Shown here one piece after another: positions 47,616-64,000 of a stretch of 64,000 nucleotides of DNA. Below the pieces are notes generated by a model. That model saw only the letters and a list, made by a program, of their open reading frames with translations, ran no database searches and was not told the origin of the DNA. This DNA is from Ecdyonurus torrentis (Eukaryota > Arthropoda > Insecta > Ephemeroptera > Heptageniidae): assembly GCA_949318235.1 (NCBI GenBank), contig OX439136.1, forward strand, positions 8,538,170-8,602,169, given 5' to 3'. The position numbers and the translations under genes were made by a program. Each line of letters begins with the position of its first letter. The stretch's first letter is position 1.

Positions 47616-48100
47616 TTAGATAACTTGCAAAAGTTGGTTTAGTGAGAAAATAAACAAACTAACTGCTCAAAAATACTAACAAAGTGCTAGCAGACGACTT
47701 TGTGTTCCTGTCTACATTTAACATGCTTTCTTATGGGGCAAAAAATCAGCTATAATTTGAGTTAAAATCATTTCTCGGAGCCGAAATTTTTACTGTAGCT
47801 TACTGAGCATCCAAGCTTTTTTCTCTCCTTAAATTTCAAACTATTTATATTTAAGTTATTGTTTTTATCCAATTGACTTGAATTCTAGGAAAACAAAAGC
47901 TTTGAGGCTCAGTAAGCTACAATAAAAATTTCATCACCAAGAAATAATATTAAATTGAGTTAAAGCTGCTTCATTCCCCCATAAGAAAGCATGCTAAATT
48001 AAGGCAGGAACACAAAGTTGTCTGTTAGCACTTTGTTAGTATTGTTGAGCTGTGAGTTTGTTTATTTTATCACTAAACCTACTTTTGCAAGTTTTCTATT
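47616..48100. mobile_element. Foldback MITE N
   Basis: A 485-bp element with inverted arms of about 200 bases. ACTTGCAAAAGTTGGTTTAG mirrors CTAAACCTACTTTTGCAAGT. AATACTAACAAAGTGCTAGC mirrors GCACTTTGTTAGTATTG. CATGCTTTCTTATGGGGCA mirrors CCCCATAAGAAAGCATG. Arms are about 90% alike by eye. No coding frame, no clear target duplication. Confidence 0.87.
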
Positions 48101-48400
48101 GTTTGTTTCATTTACATAAAATAAAGTAATTATATACTTTGCAAAGAAAAAAAAAGTATTCTCTAATTTCCTTATTCATTTGCAAAGCATGCAGCAAACT
48201 CTTCTTTTTACAATGTCTTTTATCAAGTCTGGACAAATTCAAAAGTTAAATGCCCTTCACAGTTTTATGTGTAGTACGATTTTAATTTTTTGGTCGCAAC
48301 GAAAGTACAAACTGAAGAGTTATCTGTGTTGCTCAACTAAGACTACTCGACGAAAAAAAATCCCTTTTGCCAAATTCGTTAAATGCACAGCTGTTTACAT
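48101..48400 (+). other. Unassigned stretch with an 85-codon frame
   Basis: A frame from 48180 (MQSMQQTLLFTMSFIKSGQI onwards) runs into the SINE 3' end at 48400-48437, so its C-terminus is certainly not a host protein. The N-terminal part has a fairly even composition (residues include KSGQIQKLNALHSF) but no family is recognisable. It could be the 5' part of the same SINE/LINE insertion or unrelated DNA. Confidence 0.25.
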
Positions 48401-48505
48401 TGATTGGAAAGTAATTACCTGTCGATATTGTCGATAAGACATACTGTGTTGACTGGGATTGGTGTTAACACAGTATGACAAGCAAAAAAATAAAAATATT
48501 AATTA
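48401..48505 (+). mobile_element. tRNA-type SINE, copy S3 (3' end only)
   Basis: TTGATTGGAAAGTAATTACC, TGTCGATAAGACATA, TTGACTGGGATTGGTG, ACACAGTATGACAAGCAAAA and an A-rich tail match the last 100 bases of S2. A heavily 5'-truncated copy in plus orientation. Confidence 0.8.
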
Positions 48506-48848
48506 TAAATAAAAAAATTTAATGAGTTATAGTAATAGAGCTTAAATTTTTATTCAGTGACATGTTTTTATTTTTTTAGGTTTTTATTATTCGTTATTAT
48601 TTTTTATATAATTAAAAAAATTCTTTAGCACATCCTATTGATAGAACTACCATGTTATATGTAGGTATTGGCGAGCAATTGTTATCCCTTTTTATCGTAA
48701 ATTTAAAATTACTTATACAAAATACTTCCTGTGCTCCGAAAAACCTGGGAGAATCTTTTATGTTCCAGACAATGCATTTTTTTAATGAAGTAAACGCCTA
48801 TGTTAAATGATATATTGTACAGATATTATTATACATAGCATATTATAG

Positions 48849-49188
48849 TTAAAGGCATAGACAATATAAAAGCATTAGCATTTACATCACAAAACACTTG
48901 ATGGGACTTACATAAATAACATTAAATGGTCTCAAAATCCAACTGTAACGCCTTAGTAGTGATCAGAAAATTTTGATTCATGCAACCCGCACAACATTTT
49001 CATACTAGTTTTTTCCTGTTTCTGACGTCATAAACAGAAATATTCACTCAAATTGCATATTTTACAGTTTTTCACACTCTCTTGTGGGGCCACCTACATT
49101 TTGTAAAAAATTATCATCAGTTTTATAGTTCCCCCTTTTTTTTAATGATTAAAAAGAACATGTTGTTTCATGTTTTCTATGCATTTAA
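48849..49188 (-). mobile_element. MITE family B, copy B4
   Basis: A reversed full-length copy from TTAAAGGCATAGACAATATA to TGTTTTCTATGCATTTAA. It has TTTCTGACGTCATAAAC at its centre (TGACGTCA 49023-49030) and CACTCTCTTGTGGGGCCACC. It lies 13 bases from D3. Confidence 0.86.
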
Positions 49189-49201
49189 GATGTTCAGCAT
49201 A

Positions 49202-49328
49202 ATTGACCACTTGCAATGAACGAACTTTTTAAAATAATTTGAATAATTCTTAATGCATTTCTTATGTAAAAATCGTTTTCACTTACTTGCTGCAACAATT
49301 AAAAACATTTTATTGCAAGTGGTCCATT
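49202..49328 (+). mobile_element. MITE family D, copy D3 (intact reference copy)
   Basis: 127 bases with ends TTGACCACTTGCAATGAACG and TTTTATTGCAAGTGGTCCATT; ATT lies on both sides of the 14-base terminal repeat. The body is identical or nearly so to the inner copy of D1 36 kb away. The uninterrupted GCTGCAACAATTAAAAAC here gives the empty-site reference for the D1 self-insertion. Confidence 0.9.
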
Positions 49329-52207
<2,879 letters not shown>

Positions 52208-52494
52208 TATAGGGTGTATGCTGATGACGTCATATTTATTGCACTTGAAGGCCATACTGTGAATAACATTGCTCAGCATAGGAAAAACTTCACTTAAGCC
52301 AATTTTCTTTGAGGAATCGGTTAATTTTTTGTTATTGTTTTTTTTTCTCATATACTGGAGATACTAATTCAACATATTTGCAACATCATTGCTCTCAAAA
52401 ATATTGTATAGTGTTTTTAAACTGGCAAAATGACTTTTTTTTCCTATGCCATCCATGTTATTGAGTTATTCAACATGAATACATAGACCCTATA
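52208..52494 (+). mobile_element. MITE family A, copy A7
   Basis: Full length: TATAGGGTGTATGCTGATGA, with TGACGTCA at 52225-52232, GAAGGCCATACTG, TTCTTTGAGGAATCGG, CATCATTGCTCTCAAAAATA, AAACTGGCAAAATGAC, and a right end ACATAGACCCTATA. A short deletion removes the ACTGGAGTAG part next to CCATACT. Confidence 0.86.
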
Positions 52495-54300
<1,806 letters not shown>

Positions 54301-54345
54301 CAATAGCTTCTGAACAATATGGATGTCGCATATCAGGCACTTTTT
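54301..54345 (-). CDS. Candidate internal coding exon (45 nt) of an unidentified gene
   Basis: On the minus strand a T-rich acceptor (TTTTTTTATTTTTTTCAG) leads into 45 bases, followed by a consensus donor GTAAGTATGT. Composition is far more balanced than the flanks. One frame reads KVPDMRHPYCSEAI with a split codon at each end (xAA before, Gxx after). The exon is therefore phase 1 on both sides and a multiple of three, so it could be skipped without a frameshift. A second frame (KKCLICDIHIVQKLL) is also open; the third is stopped. I do not recognise the protein. It is the best host-gene signal in the window and implies that much of the surrounding sequence is intron of a minus-strand gene. 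No partner exon is identified here. Confidence 0.6.
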
Positions 54346-55178
<833 letters not shown>

Positions 55179-55521
55179 TTAAAGGAATAGACCAAAGAAA
55201 AATATAAACATTTATATCACAAAACACTTGATGGGATTTACATAAATAACATTAGTTTGTCTCAAAACCCAAAAGTCGCCCCGTAGCAGGGATCAGAAAA
55301 GTCAATTTATGCAACCCGCACAACATTTTTATACTAATTTTTGCATGTTTCTGACGTCATAAACATGAATTTTTACGCAAATTGCATACTTTACAGTTTT
55401 TTCACGCTCTCTCGTGGGGCTACATTAACATTTTGGTAAAAATTGTCATCATTTTTGAAGATCCCATTTCGTGTTCATTCATTAAAAAGCACATGTTGTT
55501 TTCTGTGATCTATGGTTTTAA
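55179..55521 (-). mobile_element. MITE family B, copy B5
   Basis: Full-length reversed copy: TTAAAGGAATAGACCAAAG at the left edge and TGTGATCTATGGTTTTAA at the right. TGACGTCA is at 55352-55359 inside TTTCTGACGTCATAAAC. CACGCTCTCTCGTGGGGC is present. Confidence 0.88.
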
Positions 55522-56753
55522 GTTCTAGATTTTGGAAAATAGCTGTATATAAATAATTAACTGCAAATATATTACATCTAATTACAGCATTCAAAAATTC
55601 TCTCCCTCCTTTCTCTCCCTCCTTTTAGTTTTTAAAATTCATGTTTGTTATTTAGCTTGAGAATAACGCTTTTCTGAATAGCTTTCTTAAAATAGTATCC
55701 TCCGAAAGTAAACAATCTCAAAATTATATGTAGCTTCATATATATATATATAAAGTATATATATAAAGTTTAGAAGTATAAAAAGAAAAAAAATCTTTAC
55801 AATATATTATAAGCGCAATTTCATTCTAGAAAATATCATTTCCTCTTAATATAAAATATCCATACCAATATCTTTTCATCTGAAAAGATATGATAATCCA
55901 ATTGCAAAATATGAAGATGAATAGATATGTTGATATCAGTGGTCAATGTGTTACACTTTCTGTGGTTTAATCATGAGCAAATTTCCGATGTTTCACTTCT
56001 CTCTCTGAAATAGCTTGTATATATATATATATATAGCCTATATATAGGGTTTCTATTCTCCTCCTCTATAATCCTGACCACTCATTTCATCTCAAACATA
56101 TTTCAACACAGTCAAACTGACATTCAAATCCTGCTCTATCCAATATTACATGCAGTAGTAATGCTTATGTTCTATCATCTCTCTCTCTCTCTCTCTCATA
56201 ACACAATTTCCATTTCCCATGTCAGAATATATATGTGTCAAATTCACGCACATAAAATGACAACCAAACCTAAAAATTCATTCATATTATATTTATATAA
56301 TATGTATTTTTTTTTTCATTTCAAATATAGACATGCCTATTATATTTTCCTAGCATTTAAAAGTAAATATAGGTACTTTAATATTATGTTAAATTTGAAT
56401 AGTAAATACATGACAAATATAATTATTACAAGAATATTTTATCCATAAACCAAAAACTGAACAACGTTATAAATGTCAATAATTTTCAGGACCATTCATT
56501 CTCAGGGTATAAAATCTGTATTATAATTTCTATTGTAAAATGTCCATTAATAAATTTCAGATCTAAAGTAAGAATTTGAGCTCCTCATAATTAATACATT
56601 GTCTAATATATTTGGAAAAAATTTCCTTCTAGACTGGACTCAGCGTTCTACGTAGCCTGTTTAGCCCGGCATCTTGAGTATTGATAAAAAATATATTTAC
56701 ATTTGTAATTTAATAAATATGTATTTTTCTTCTGTGGTTACTATTTCATTATC
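55522..56753. other. AT-rich non-coding stretch with three acceptor-like sites
   Basis: Plus-strand TTTTCAG or TTCTAG sites end pyrimidine-rich tracts at about 56489, 56560 and 56635. The last precedes a GC-richer patch (ACTGGACTCAGCGTTCTACG, AGCCCGGCATCTTGAG) with short open frames but no donor. No exon is called. Short TA and CT runs lie at 55737, 56019 and 56179. Confidence 0.4.
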
Positions 56754-56869
56754 TTAAAGCCATATAGACCACATAAAACAACATGTGCTTTTTAATGAAT
56801 AACCTCGAAATGAGATCTTCGAAACTGATGACAATTTTTACCAGAATGTTAATTTAGCCCCACGAGAGA
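56754..56869 (+). mobile_element. MITE family B, copy B6 (truncated at a (TA)n array)
   Basis: The left 115 bases of family B (TTAAAGCCATATAGACCACA, AACAACATGTGCTTTTTAAT, AGCCCCACGAGAG) stop 16 bases before a 170-base TA array. The right two thirds of the element are missing. Confidence 0.85.
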
Positions 56870-56885
56870 CTACACTTGTGTTTGT

Positions 56886-57728
<843 letters not shown>

Positions 57729-57964
57729 CACGGAAAAAAAAATTAGTACTAATTGCAGGTACATGAACCTGTATTTTGCAATAGGTACACTTGAATTTGG
57801 AACAGGTAGTTACAAAACTACAATACCTCTTAATCTAAGTGAGTCACACCTTTATTGTTGCACAGTGCACCTGCATTAGGTATTATTGTAGTATAATAAT
57901 ACCTGTGTTCTAGGTTATACTGTATGTCTACCTATTACATTGTTAGTATTAATTTTTTTCCGTG
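57729..57964. mobile_element. MITE U2 with CACGGAAAA ends and TA target duplication
   Basis: 236 bp. CACGGAAAAAAAAATTAGTA at the left mirrors TAGTATTAATTTTTTTCCGTG at the right within one mismatch over about 20 bases. TA lies on both sides (57727-57728 and 57965-57966). The interior is rich in AGGTA/TACCT/ACCTG words in both orientations (GCAGGTACATGAACCTG, GCACCTGCATTAGGTA). The ends match those of U1 at 36.6 kb, so both belong to one family. The CACGG end with TA duplication suggests a Tc1/mariner-group transposase. The 61-codon frame inside is not credible. Confidence 0.87.
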
Positions 57965-58501
57965 TACAAGATTTCATTATTAAATTCAAATATTGTAATA
58001 ATTTGAAGTTCACTTAATTATCAACTTAAATCTATTCATATTTTGAACAAGGAAACCTTTGGATATAACTTCATTAGGTATTTTATATTAAAATTTTACT
58101 TAAAAGTAAATTATTATTTACTTCGAGTTTAATTATATATATAAATTATATAATAATTAAATGTTCCTTGAATGTTATCTTATTGAAATATGATATTCTA
58201 ATTATTATTGAGATGATGAGGAAAACAGTAAATGTTTTCAATTAAGTTATAACTTTATTGAAAATATTTACTTTTATAAATAAATTTGTATGTTTTTATT
58301 ATTTTTCTATAAGTTTGTATAAAACTAATAACAGTAATAAACCTTAAAATTTTAGTACAGCAGAGTACACTAATATATTATTATGTACTTTTTTTTAAAA
58401 TCACGCAGTTGATTAAATACTAGTATTTTAATTAATCTGGAAAGTTTAGTGCAAAAAATCATAATTTATTTAATTTTATTATAAACTCTAGCAATATGAT
58501 C

Positions 58502-58636
<135 letters not shown>

Positions 58637-58755
58637 ACTCACACACACACACACATTTAATAAAAACAAATGTTAATAATTGTTTTTCCATTGTTAAATA
58701 AAATAGTAAAATTTATATTCAAGTTGCCACACCAACAACACAGCACGTCTTGCGG

Positions 58756-58789
<34 letters not shown>

Positions 58790-59104
58790 GCCCGAATAAA
58801 ATTATTACTGTTGAATTATGTTAACACGAGTCGTTAAATGCACCACGCATTCCCTTGAGAAATTAGTTTAATTAAGAGACACCGTACAATATGGACCAAT
58901 TGTATATTTAAATTAATGTAAATGTGAGCCTTGTAGAATTGAGGTAATTAAGAGGTCAATATGTTTTCACTATTTTGCATCTTGTCTCTCATTCTCTCTC
59001 TCTCTCTCTCTTCCTCTTAAATGTAATGTCTTTTGTACATTTAGAATAATATAATAAGTAACTCAAGTTAAAATTTTGTTAGCATTGTGCTGTAAGCTCT
59101 TAAC

Positions 59105-59239
<135 letters not shown>

Positions 59240-59470
59240 CAACTTATTTTTTTCACACTACATTTTCCATAACATTACAACAACAATAACAGTTTCAGTA
59301 AGTAAAATGCATTGCTTTACTGTTTTACTCACTTTAAAATAGTGCAAAAAGAAAATTAAAATTCATGAGTTGAAAACTTGTAAATATTGAGTAATTTTGT
59401 CCCTTTTGTCCGGTTAATAACTATACATTTAGGCAAATTGAAAAATTGCAGTAGAATTTTATTCTTAAAC

Positions 59471-59690
59471 AATGGAGGTTATCGGTTTAGCACGCGGGGA
59501 GACGCGGGGAAAGCTAAGTGTCCCTATTTTAACATAACGTTTATGGGTGGAAAACACGTTTTTTTGCGATTCTTGAGAAAACTACTCCACCGATTTCGGA
59601 GAAATTTAAATGAGAAATACTAGACACACTTTTACGTGTTTTAAGCTATAGTCATTTTTAAGCATTTTTTTTAAACCGATAACCTCCATT
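59471..59690. mobile_element. MITE V with 19-bp perfect terminal repeats
   Basis: AATGGAGGTTATCGGTTTA at 59471-59489 is exactly mirrored by TAAACCGATAACCTCCATT at 59672-59690. The 220-bp body (CACGCGGGGAGACGCGGGGA, TTTACGTGTTTTAAGC) has no foldback beyond the ends. No obvious target duplication. It is single copy here. The 78-codon frame starting at 59387 crosses the left boundary and is not credible. Confidence 0.83.
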
Positions 59691-60030
59691 ATACATAAAA
59701 ATATTGTTCATTTTTAATTAATATATATTTTGATTATAGTTACATTGAACAAAGAATAAGATACTATACTATATACAAACAAAAGCGTCGAAAAGTTTAA
59801 ATATTAACAATTTTAATTTTGTACATTTTTAAGTCCTTTAACTTCAAAGACATTATAACGTTTAAACGCGTCGGACAATCATTGGCGGAACGGGAATAAG
59901 TAAGGGAGTCCTAATAATGTATTGGCTTAATAGAATTGCGCCCTATTCACAGTATTTACTATGGCCATATTCCCCCGGCCCGATCAAAAAAAAAAAAAAA
60001 AAAAAAAACTTTTGATAGCGCAATATTATT
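59691..60030. other. Non-coding stretch
   Basis: 59870-59985 is GC-richer (ACGCGTCGGACAATCATTGG, CATATTCCCCCGGCCCG) and ends at a poly-A tract (59986-60008), which could be a 3'-truncated or tail-bearing retroelement piece. No family is recognised. Confidence 0.35.
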
Positions 60031-60374
60031 TTAAAGCTATAGACCACATAAAACAACATGTGCTTTTTAATTAATAAAGACGAAATGGGATCTTCAAAAC
60101 TGATGACAATTTTTACCTGAATGTTACTGTAGCCCCACGAGAGAGCGTGAAAAACCTGTAAAGTATGCAATTTGCGTGAAAATTCATGTTTATGACGTCA
60201 GAAACATGCAAAAATTAGTATGAAAAATGTTGTGCGGGTTGCATAAATCGAATTTTCTGATCACTGCTATGGGCGTACTGTTAGGTTTTGAGACAAACTA
60301 ATGTTATTTATGTAAATCCCATCAAGTGTTTTGTGATATAAATGCTTATGTTTTTCTCTGGTCTATTCCTTTAA
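60031..60374 (+). mobile_element. MITE family B, copy B7 (full-length reference copy)
   Basis: Ends TTAAAGCTATAGACCACATA and CTCTGGTCTATTCCTTTAA with TTAA at both edges (60031-60034 and 60371-60374). The complete body includes CCACGAGAGAGCGTGAAAAA and TTATGACGTCAGAAACATGC (TGACGTCA 60193-60200). This is the best copy for defining the family. Confidence 0.9.
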
Positions 60375-61640
<1,266 letters not shown>

Positions 61641-62614
61641 ATATAATTTGAAGCTAAATGGTTAACAATAACTATGCAATATAAAGCCTATGCATTTTTT
61701 TAGTCTATGCTGTTTCAATTTAGCAACACAATATGCTATTATAATGACATAGCATAAACTATACACTATTTCTTTTATCCGTGCATACTGTGATATTAAG
61801 TAGAGTAGAAAATGACGTCATTGTATACGTATACGTGCTGTATTGAACACTCTAGTAACCCTACCAGCCATTTATTTTTTGCCATGAACCTATTGTTATT
61901 TTCAAACTCGCAGAGTAGTTTTTTTTCTTGGTACCAGAGTGAATATCATGACTTAAAATAAAATTACCTCCTCCCAGCAAATTCTGAATTTTTGTTTCTT
62001 TTTTTTTTTTTTTGTGCATAATAATATACTATTTCCTGAACCACAAAAATATATTGAATTACACTAAAAAAAAAAAAAAAAAAAAAAAAAAACACGTAGT
62101 ATTTATGCTAGCTCATTTTTAGCACAATTTATTCAATACAGAGCATAATCTATGCTATACTTCATAATAACCATGTTATATAACATAAGTGTTATGTTAT
62201 ACATCATAATTATTCATATCTTGTTCAATAAAGTTTAGTAATATTTATGCTGTAATGACATAAATGCTGTAAAAATTAAGTAATTTATTATTTCTGTTTA
62301 CATAATAATTTTAAGTTAAATACTTTGAATGAGAGAAATGGTCCAAATAAGAGCATACGTGTACGTTATAAATGTGTTATTTGTCACACTAAATTATATT
62401 GAGTAAATGTTTTTCATTAAAAAGTATTCCACTTAAAAATTTACAAAAAAATGTGTAAAATGTACATACTAAATCTACATTGCAAATACAGTTACAAAAA
62501 TGCAGTAACACACAAAAAAAAATCCTTAATTAAGTCAGCCCTTATTATTTTATTTTTACAAAATATATAAAAATTTCAACACAAAAATTTAGTAAAAAAA
62601 AGTTTAAAACCTAC

Positions 62615-62664
<50 letters not shown>

Positions 62665-63125
62665 AGAAGGACAAAAAAAAGGGGTATATATTCTATGGTA
62701 TATATATACTGTACATTCCTAAGCCAAGAATCGATTTTTTTTTAAGAACATAAATCACGTGTCTAAAAGTTAAAAGCCTCAATGCAGTTCTCCTACCACT
62801 TACTTTTCTTCTTCTTTTTTTCTGTTAATTGCTCTCGCCTCAGATCAATGAAAATTCTTATCTTAACATGGCTGTTCAATTTTATTAGTTCTAAATTTTA
62901 CAAGTCAATCTGAAAGCTATATCTTTGTATGGAAATTATCTCTGAATTGCTTATACCAATTACTCTATTGTATGTATACACTAAAAGATTTAATAGATAG
63001 TAAAGAGAAAAGGTATATAATAATACCTATCTTAGTGTAATTGCTCTCATTTAAATATTTATTATAAGGGGAGATGAATTAATATAATATGGATTTTAAA
63101 ATTCTATATAGTATATATTTATGTC

Positions 63126-63186
<61 letters not shown>

Positions 63187-63261
63187 GATTTATAATGGAT
63201 GCTATCAACCCAGCGCGCTAGCCGATCAGTGGCGCTATAAAAATGGCATTCTATCACGCAT
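61641..63261. other. AT-rich non-coding stretch with family P copies
   Basis: Family P-like segments lie at about 61650-61790 and 62090-62290. TGACGTCA at 61813-61820, and an adjacent TATACGTATACG. A poly-A of about 46 bases is at 62615-62660 and a TA array at 63130-63183. A GC-richer patch at 63190-63250 (CCCAGCGCGCTAGCCGATCA) is not assignable. No gene is recognisable. Confidence 0.5.
62090..62290 (-). repeat. Family P repeat (GCATAATTATGC-rich), best copy
   Basis: Contains ACGTAGTATTTATGCTAGCT, CATTTTTAGCACAATTTATT, GAGCATAATCTATGCTATAC and TTTATGCTGTAATGACATAAATGC. The reversed form of its left edge (AAAAATGAGCTAGCATAAAT) matches AAAAATGAGCTAGCATAATT at 45.69 kb. Shorter relatives occur at 7.1, 14.4, 17.5, 22.4, 24.5, 45.1, 61.2 and 61.7 kb. 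No terminal repeats can be defined, so the element type is unknown. Confidence 0.5.
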
Positions 63262-63590
63262 TTAAAGCTACTCTCCAAACCTAACAACATGCACTTTTAT
63301 TTCAATTAATAAAAAATGGGACAGTCACTAATATTAACAAGATTCATTATTACCCAAATATAGTTCTACAAAAGAGCTCGAAAAAATGTAAAGTAGGCAT
63401 TATTGCTGACGTCATAACTAGTGATGTTCAATAGAAAAAGTGTTGCGGATTGCATAAATTGAAAAAAATTTCTTATGCGTTTAAGGCGTGACGATTGGGT
63501 TCATCAACAAAATAATTGTATTTTTAGGAATCCCATTAAGCGTTTAATGGAATAACAGAGCATGTTGTCTAGTCTGGAGAGTCGCTTTAA
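63262..63590 (+). mobile_element. MITE family B-prime (distant relative of family B)
   Basis: TTAAAGCTACTCTCCAAAC at the left mirrors GTCTGGAGAGTCGCTTTAA at the right, with TTAA at both edges. The order of body motifs parallels family B: ACATGCACTTTTATTTCAAT, TAGTTCTACAAAAGAGCTCG, ATTGCTGACGTCATAAC, GTTGCGGATTGCATAAATTG, TTGGGTT, CCCATTAAGCGTTTAATGG. The terminal repeat is different, with ACTCTCCA in place of ATAGACCA. It looks like a subfamily with replaced or diverged ends. Confidence 0.8.
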
Positions 63591-63639
63591 TGGACTACTT
63601 GCAATGAACAAATTTAAAATAATAATAATACTGCATTTC
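63591..63639 (+). mobile_element. MITE family D fragment D4
   Basis: TGGACTACTTGCAATGAACAAA and ACTGCATTTCTTA match the left half of family D. It is squeezed between B-prime and C2, and C2 interrupts it at the TTA of GCATTTCTTA. The right half may continue past C2 at 63967 but is too decayed to confirm. Confidence 0.65.
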
Positions 63640-63643
63640 TTAA

Positions 63644-63962
63644 AGGCTAAGAACACCTTGAACAAAAATCTTGTCTAATATTCTATACTATAACATACTT
63701 AAATATCAACGTTGATTTGGCCGGAGTCATTGATTTTTAATTATTTTCCATTCACGAAATGGCAGCTGCAGGTTGATGACGTCACAGCTCACCTGTTTCC
63801 ATGCGCGTAGACTACATTGAGCTGTGACGTCATGAACCCGCAGCTGCAATTTTGTGACTAGAAAATAAATTAGAAATTAATATGACTTGACCAAATCAAC
63901 TTTTATATTTCAGTATGTTAAGATAGTAGAAATGTTTTTTGTTCATGGCGTTCTATATATCT
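63644..63962. mobile_element. Foldback MITE family C, copy C2
   Basis: Flanked by TTAA at 63640-63643 and 63963-63966. AGGCTAAGAACACCTTGAAC, GGCCGGAGTCATTGATTTTT and the GC-rich core GGCAGCTGCAGGTTGATGAC mirror CGTCATGAACCCGCAGCTGC, AAATTAATATGACTTGACC and GTTCATGGCGTTCT. Two TGACGTCA octamers (63777-63784 and 63825-63832) sit symmetrically about the centre. Compared with C1, the core differs (CAGCTGCA palindromes instead of GCGTGAGCGGG). Confidence 0.86.
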
Positions 63963-63966
63963 TTAA

Positions 63967-64000
63967 GAAAAAAAGCACTTTTATAAATAAAGTCACAACA
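63967..64000. other. Window end
   Basis: A-rich sequence that may be the right remainder of D4 (AAGCACTTTTATAAATAAAG against AATCGTTTTCACTTAC); too short and diverged to decide. Confidence 0.25.

Noticed and set aside
59387..59623. 78-codon plus-strand frame
   Set aside because: It crosses the terminal repeat of element V; no domain is recognisable.

Overview
This window looks like nuclear DNA from an animal, most likely an AT-rich invertebrate. I cannot place it more precisely. The reasons are: no long protein-coding frames; very many long, nearly perfect microsatellites ((TA)n, (CT)n/(GA)n, (GT)n, a 46-copy TGAT array); one fragment of a LINE reverse-transcriptase gene; a SINE family with a tRNA-like head; and a dense population of short non-autonomous DNA transposons (MITEs and foldbacks). 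There is no bacterial gene organisation, no CRISPR array and no rRNA. Almost every frame longer than 60 codons is a translated microsatellite or lies inside a palindromic element.

Layout. 0-6 kb: tandem copies of MITE family A, foldback C1, a 5'-truncated SINE, and family A copy A3 split by another foldback (F). 6-13 kb: microsatellites, a TTAA-flanked element E and a self-nested family D element. 13.7 kb: a 43-nt plus-strand candidate exon whose first bases also form a splice donor, so it could be a recursive-splicing site. 15.7-20 kb: a retroelement-like 3' end, family A copy A4, an expanded short-unit array at 18.7 kb, and the C-terminal part of a LINE ORF2. 20-36 kb: families B, R, Q, foldback G, a tRNA-like pseudogene and many (TA)n arrays. 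36.3-42.6 kb: the densest cluster of foldbacks (H1, H2 carrying U1, I, a hAT-type MITE, J, K, L). 45-49.3 kb: the complete SINE, a second SINE 3' end, foldback N, and copies of D and B. 51 kb: the TGAT array. 54.3 kb: a 45-nt minus-strand candidate exon with good splice signals on both sides. 55-64 kb: more B, A, U, V and C elements.

How it fits together. No complete gene is visible. The best reading is intergenic or, more likely, long-intron sequence, because the clearest host-gene signals are tiny isolated candidate exons (minus strand at 54.3 kb; weaker plus-strand ones at 13.7 and 20.3 kb). The mobile elements record their own history. Several nested insertions leave a readable empty site in a sister copy or sister arm, which supports target duplications of TTAA (element F), TA (element U1) and ATT (family D), and 8 bp for the hAT element. 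The octamer TGACGTCA (a CREB/ATF-type palindrome) occurs at least 26 times, mostly inside otherwise dissimilar MITE families. This is far more often than base composition predicts and is the most unusual global signal here.
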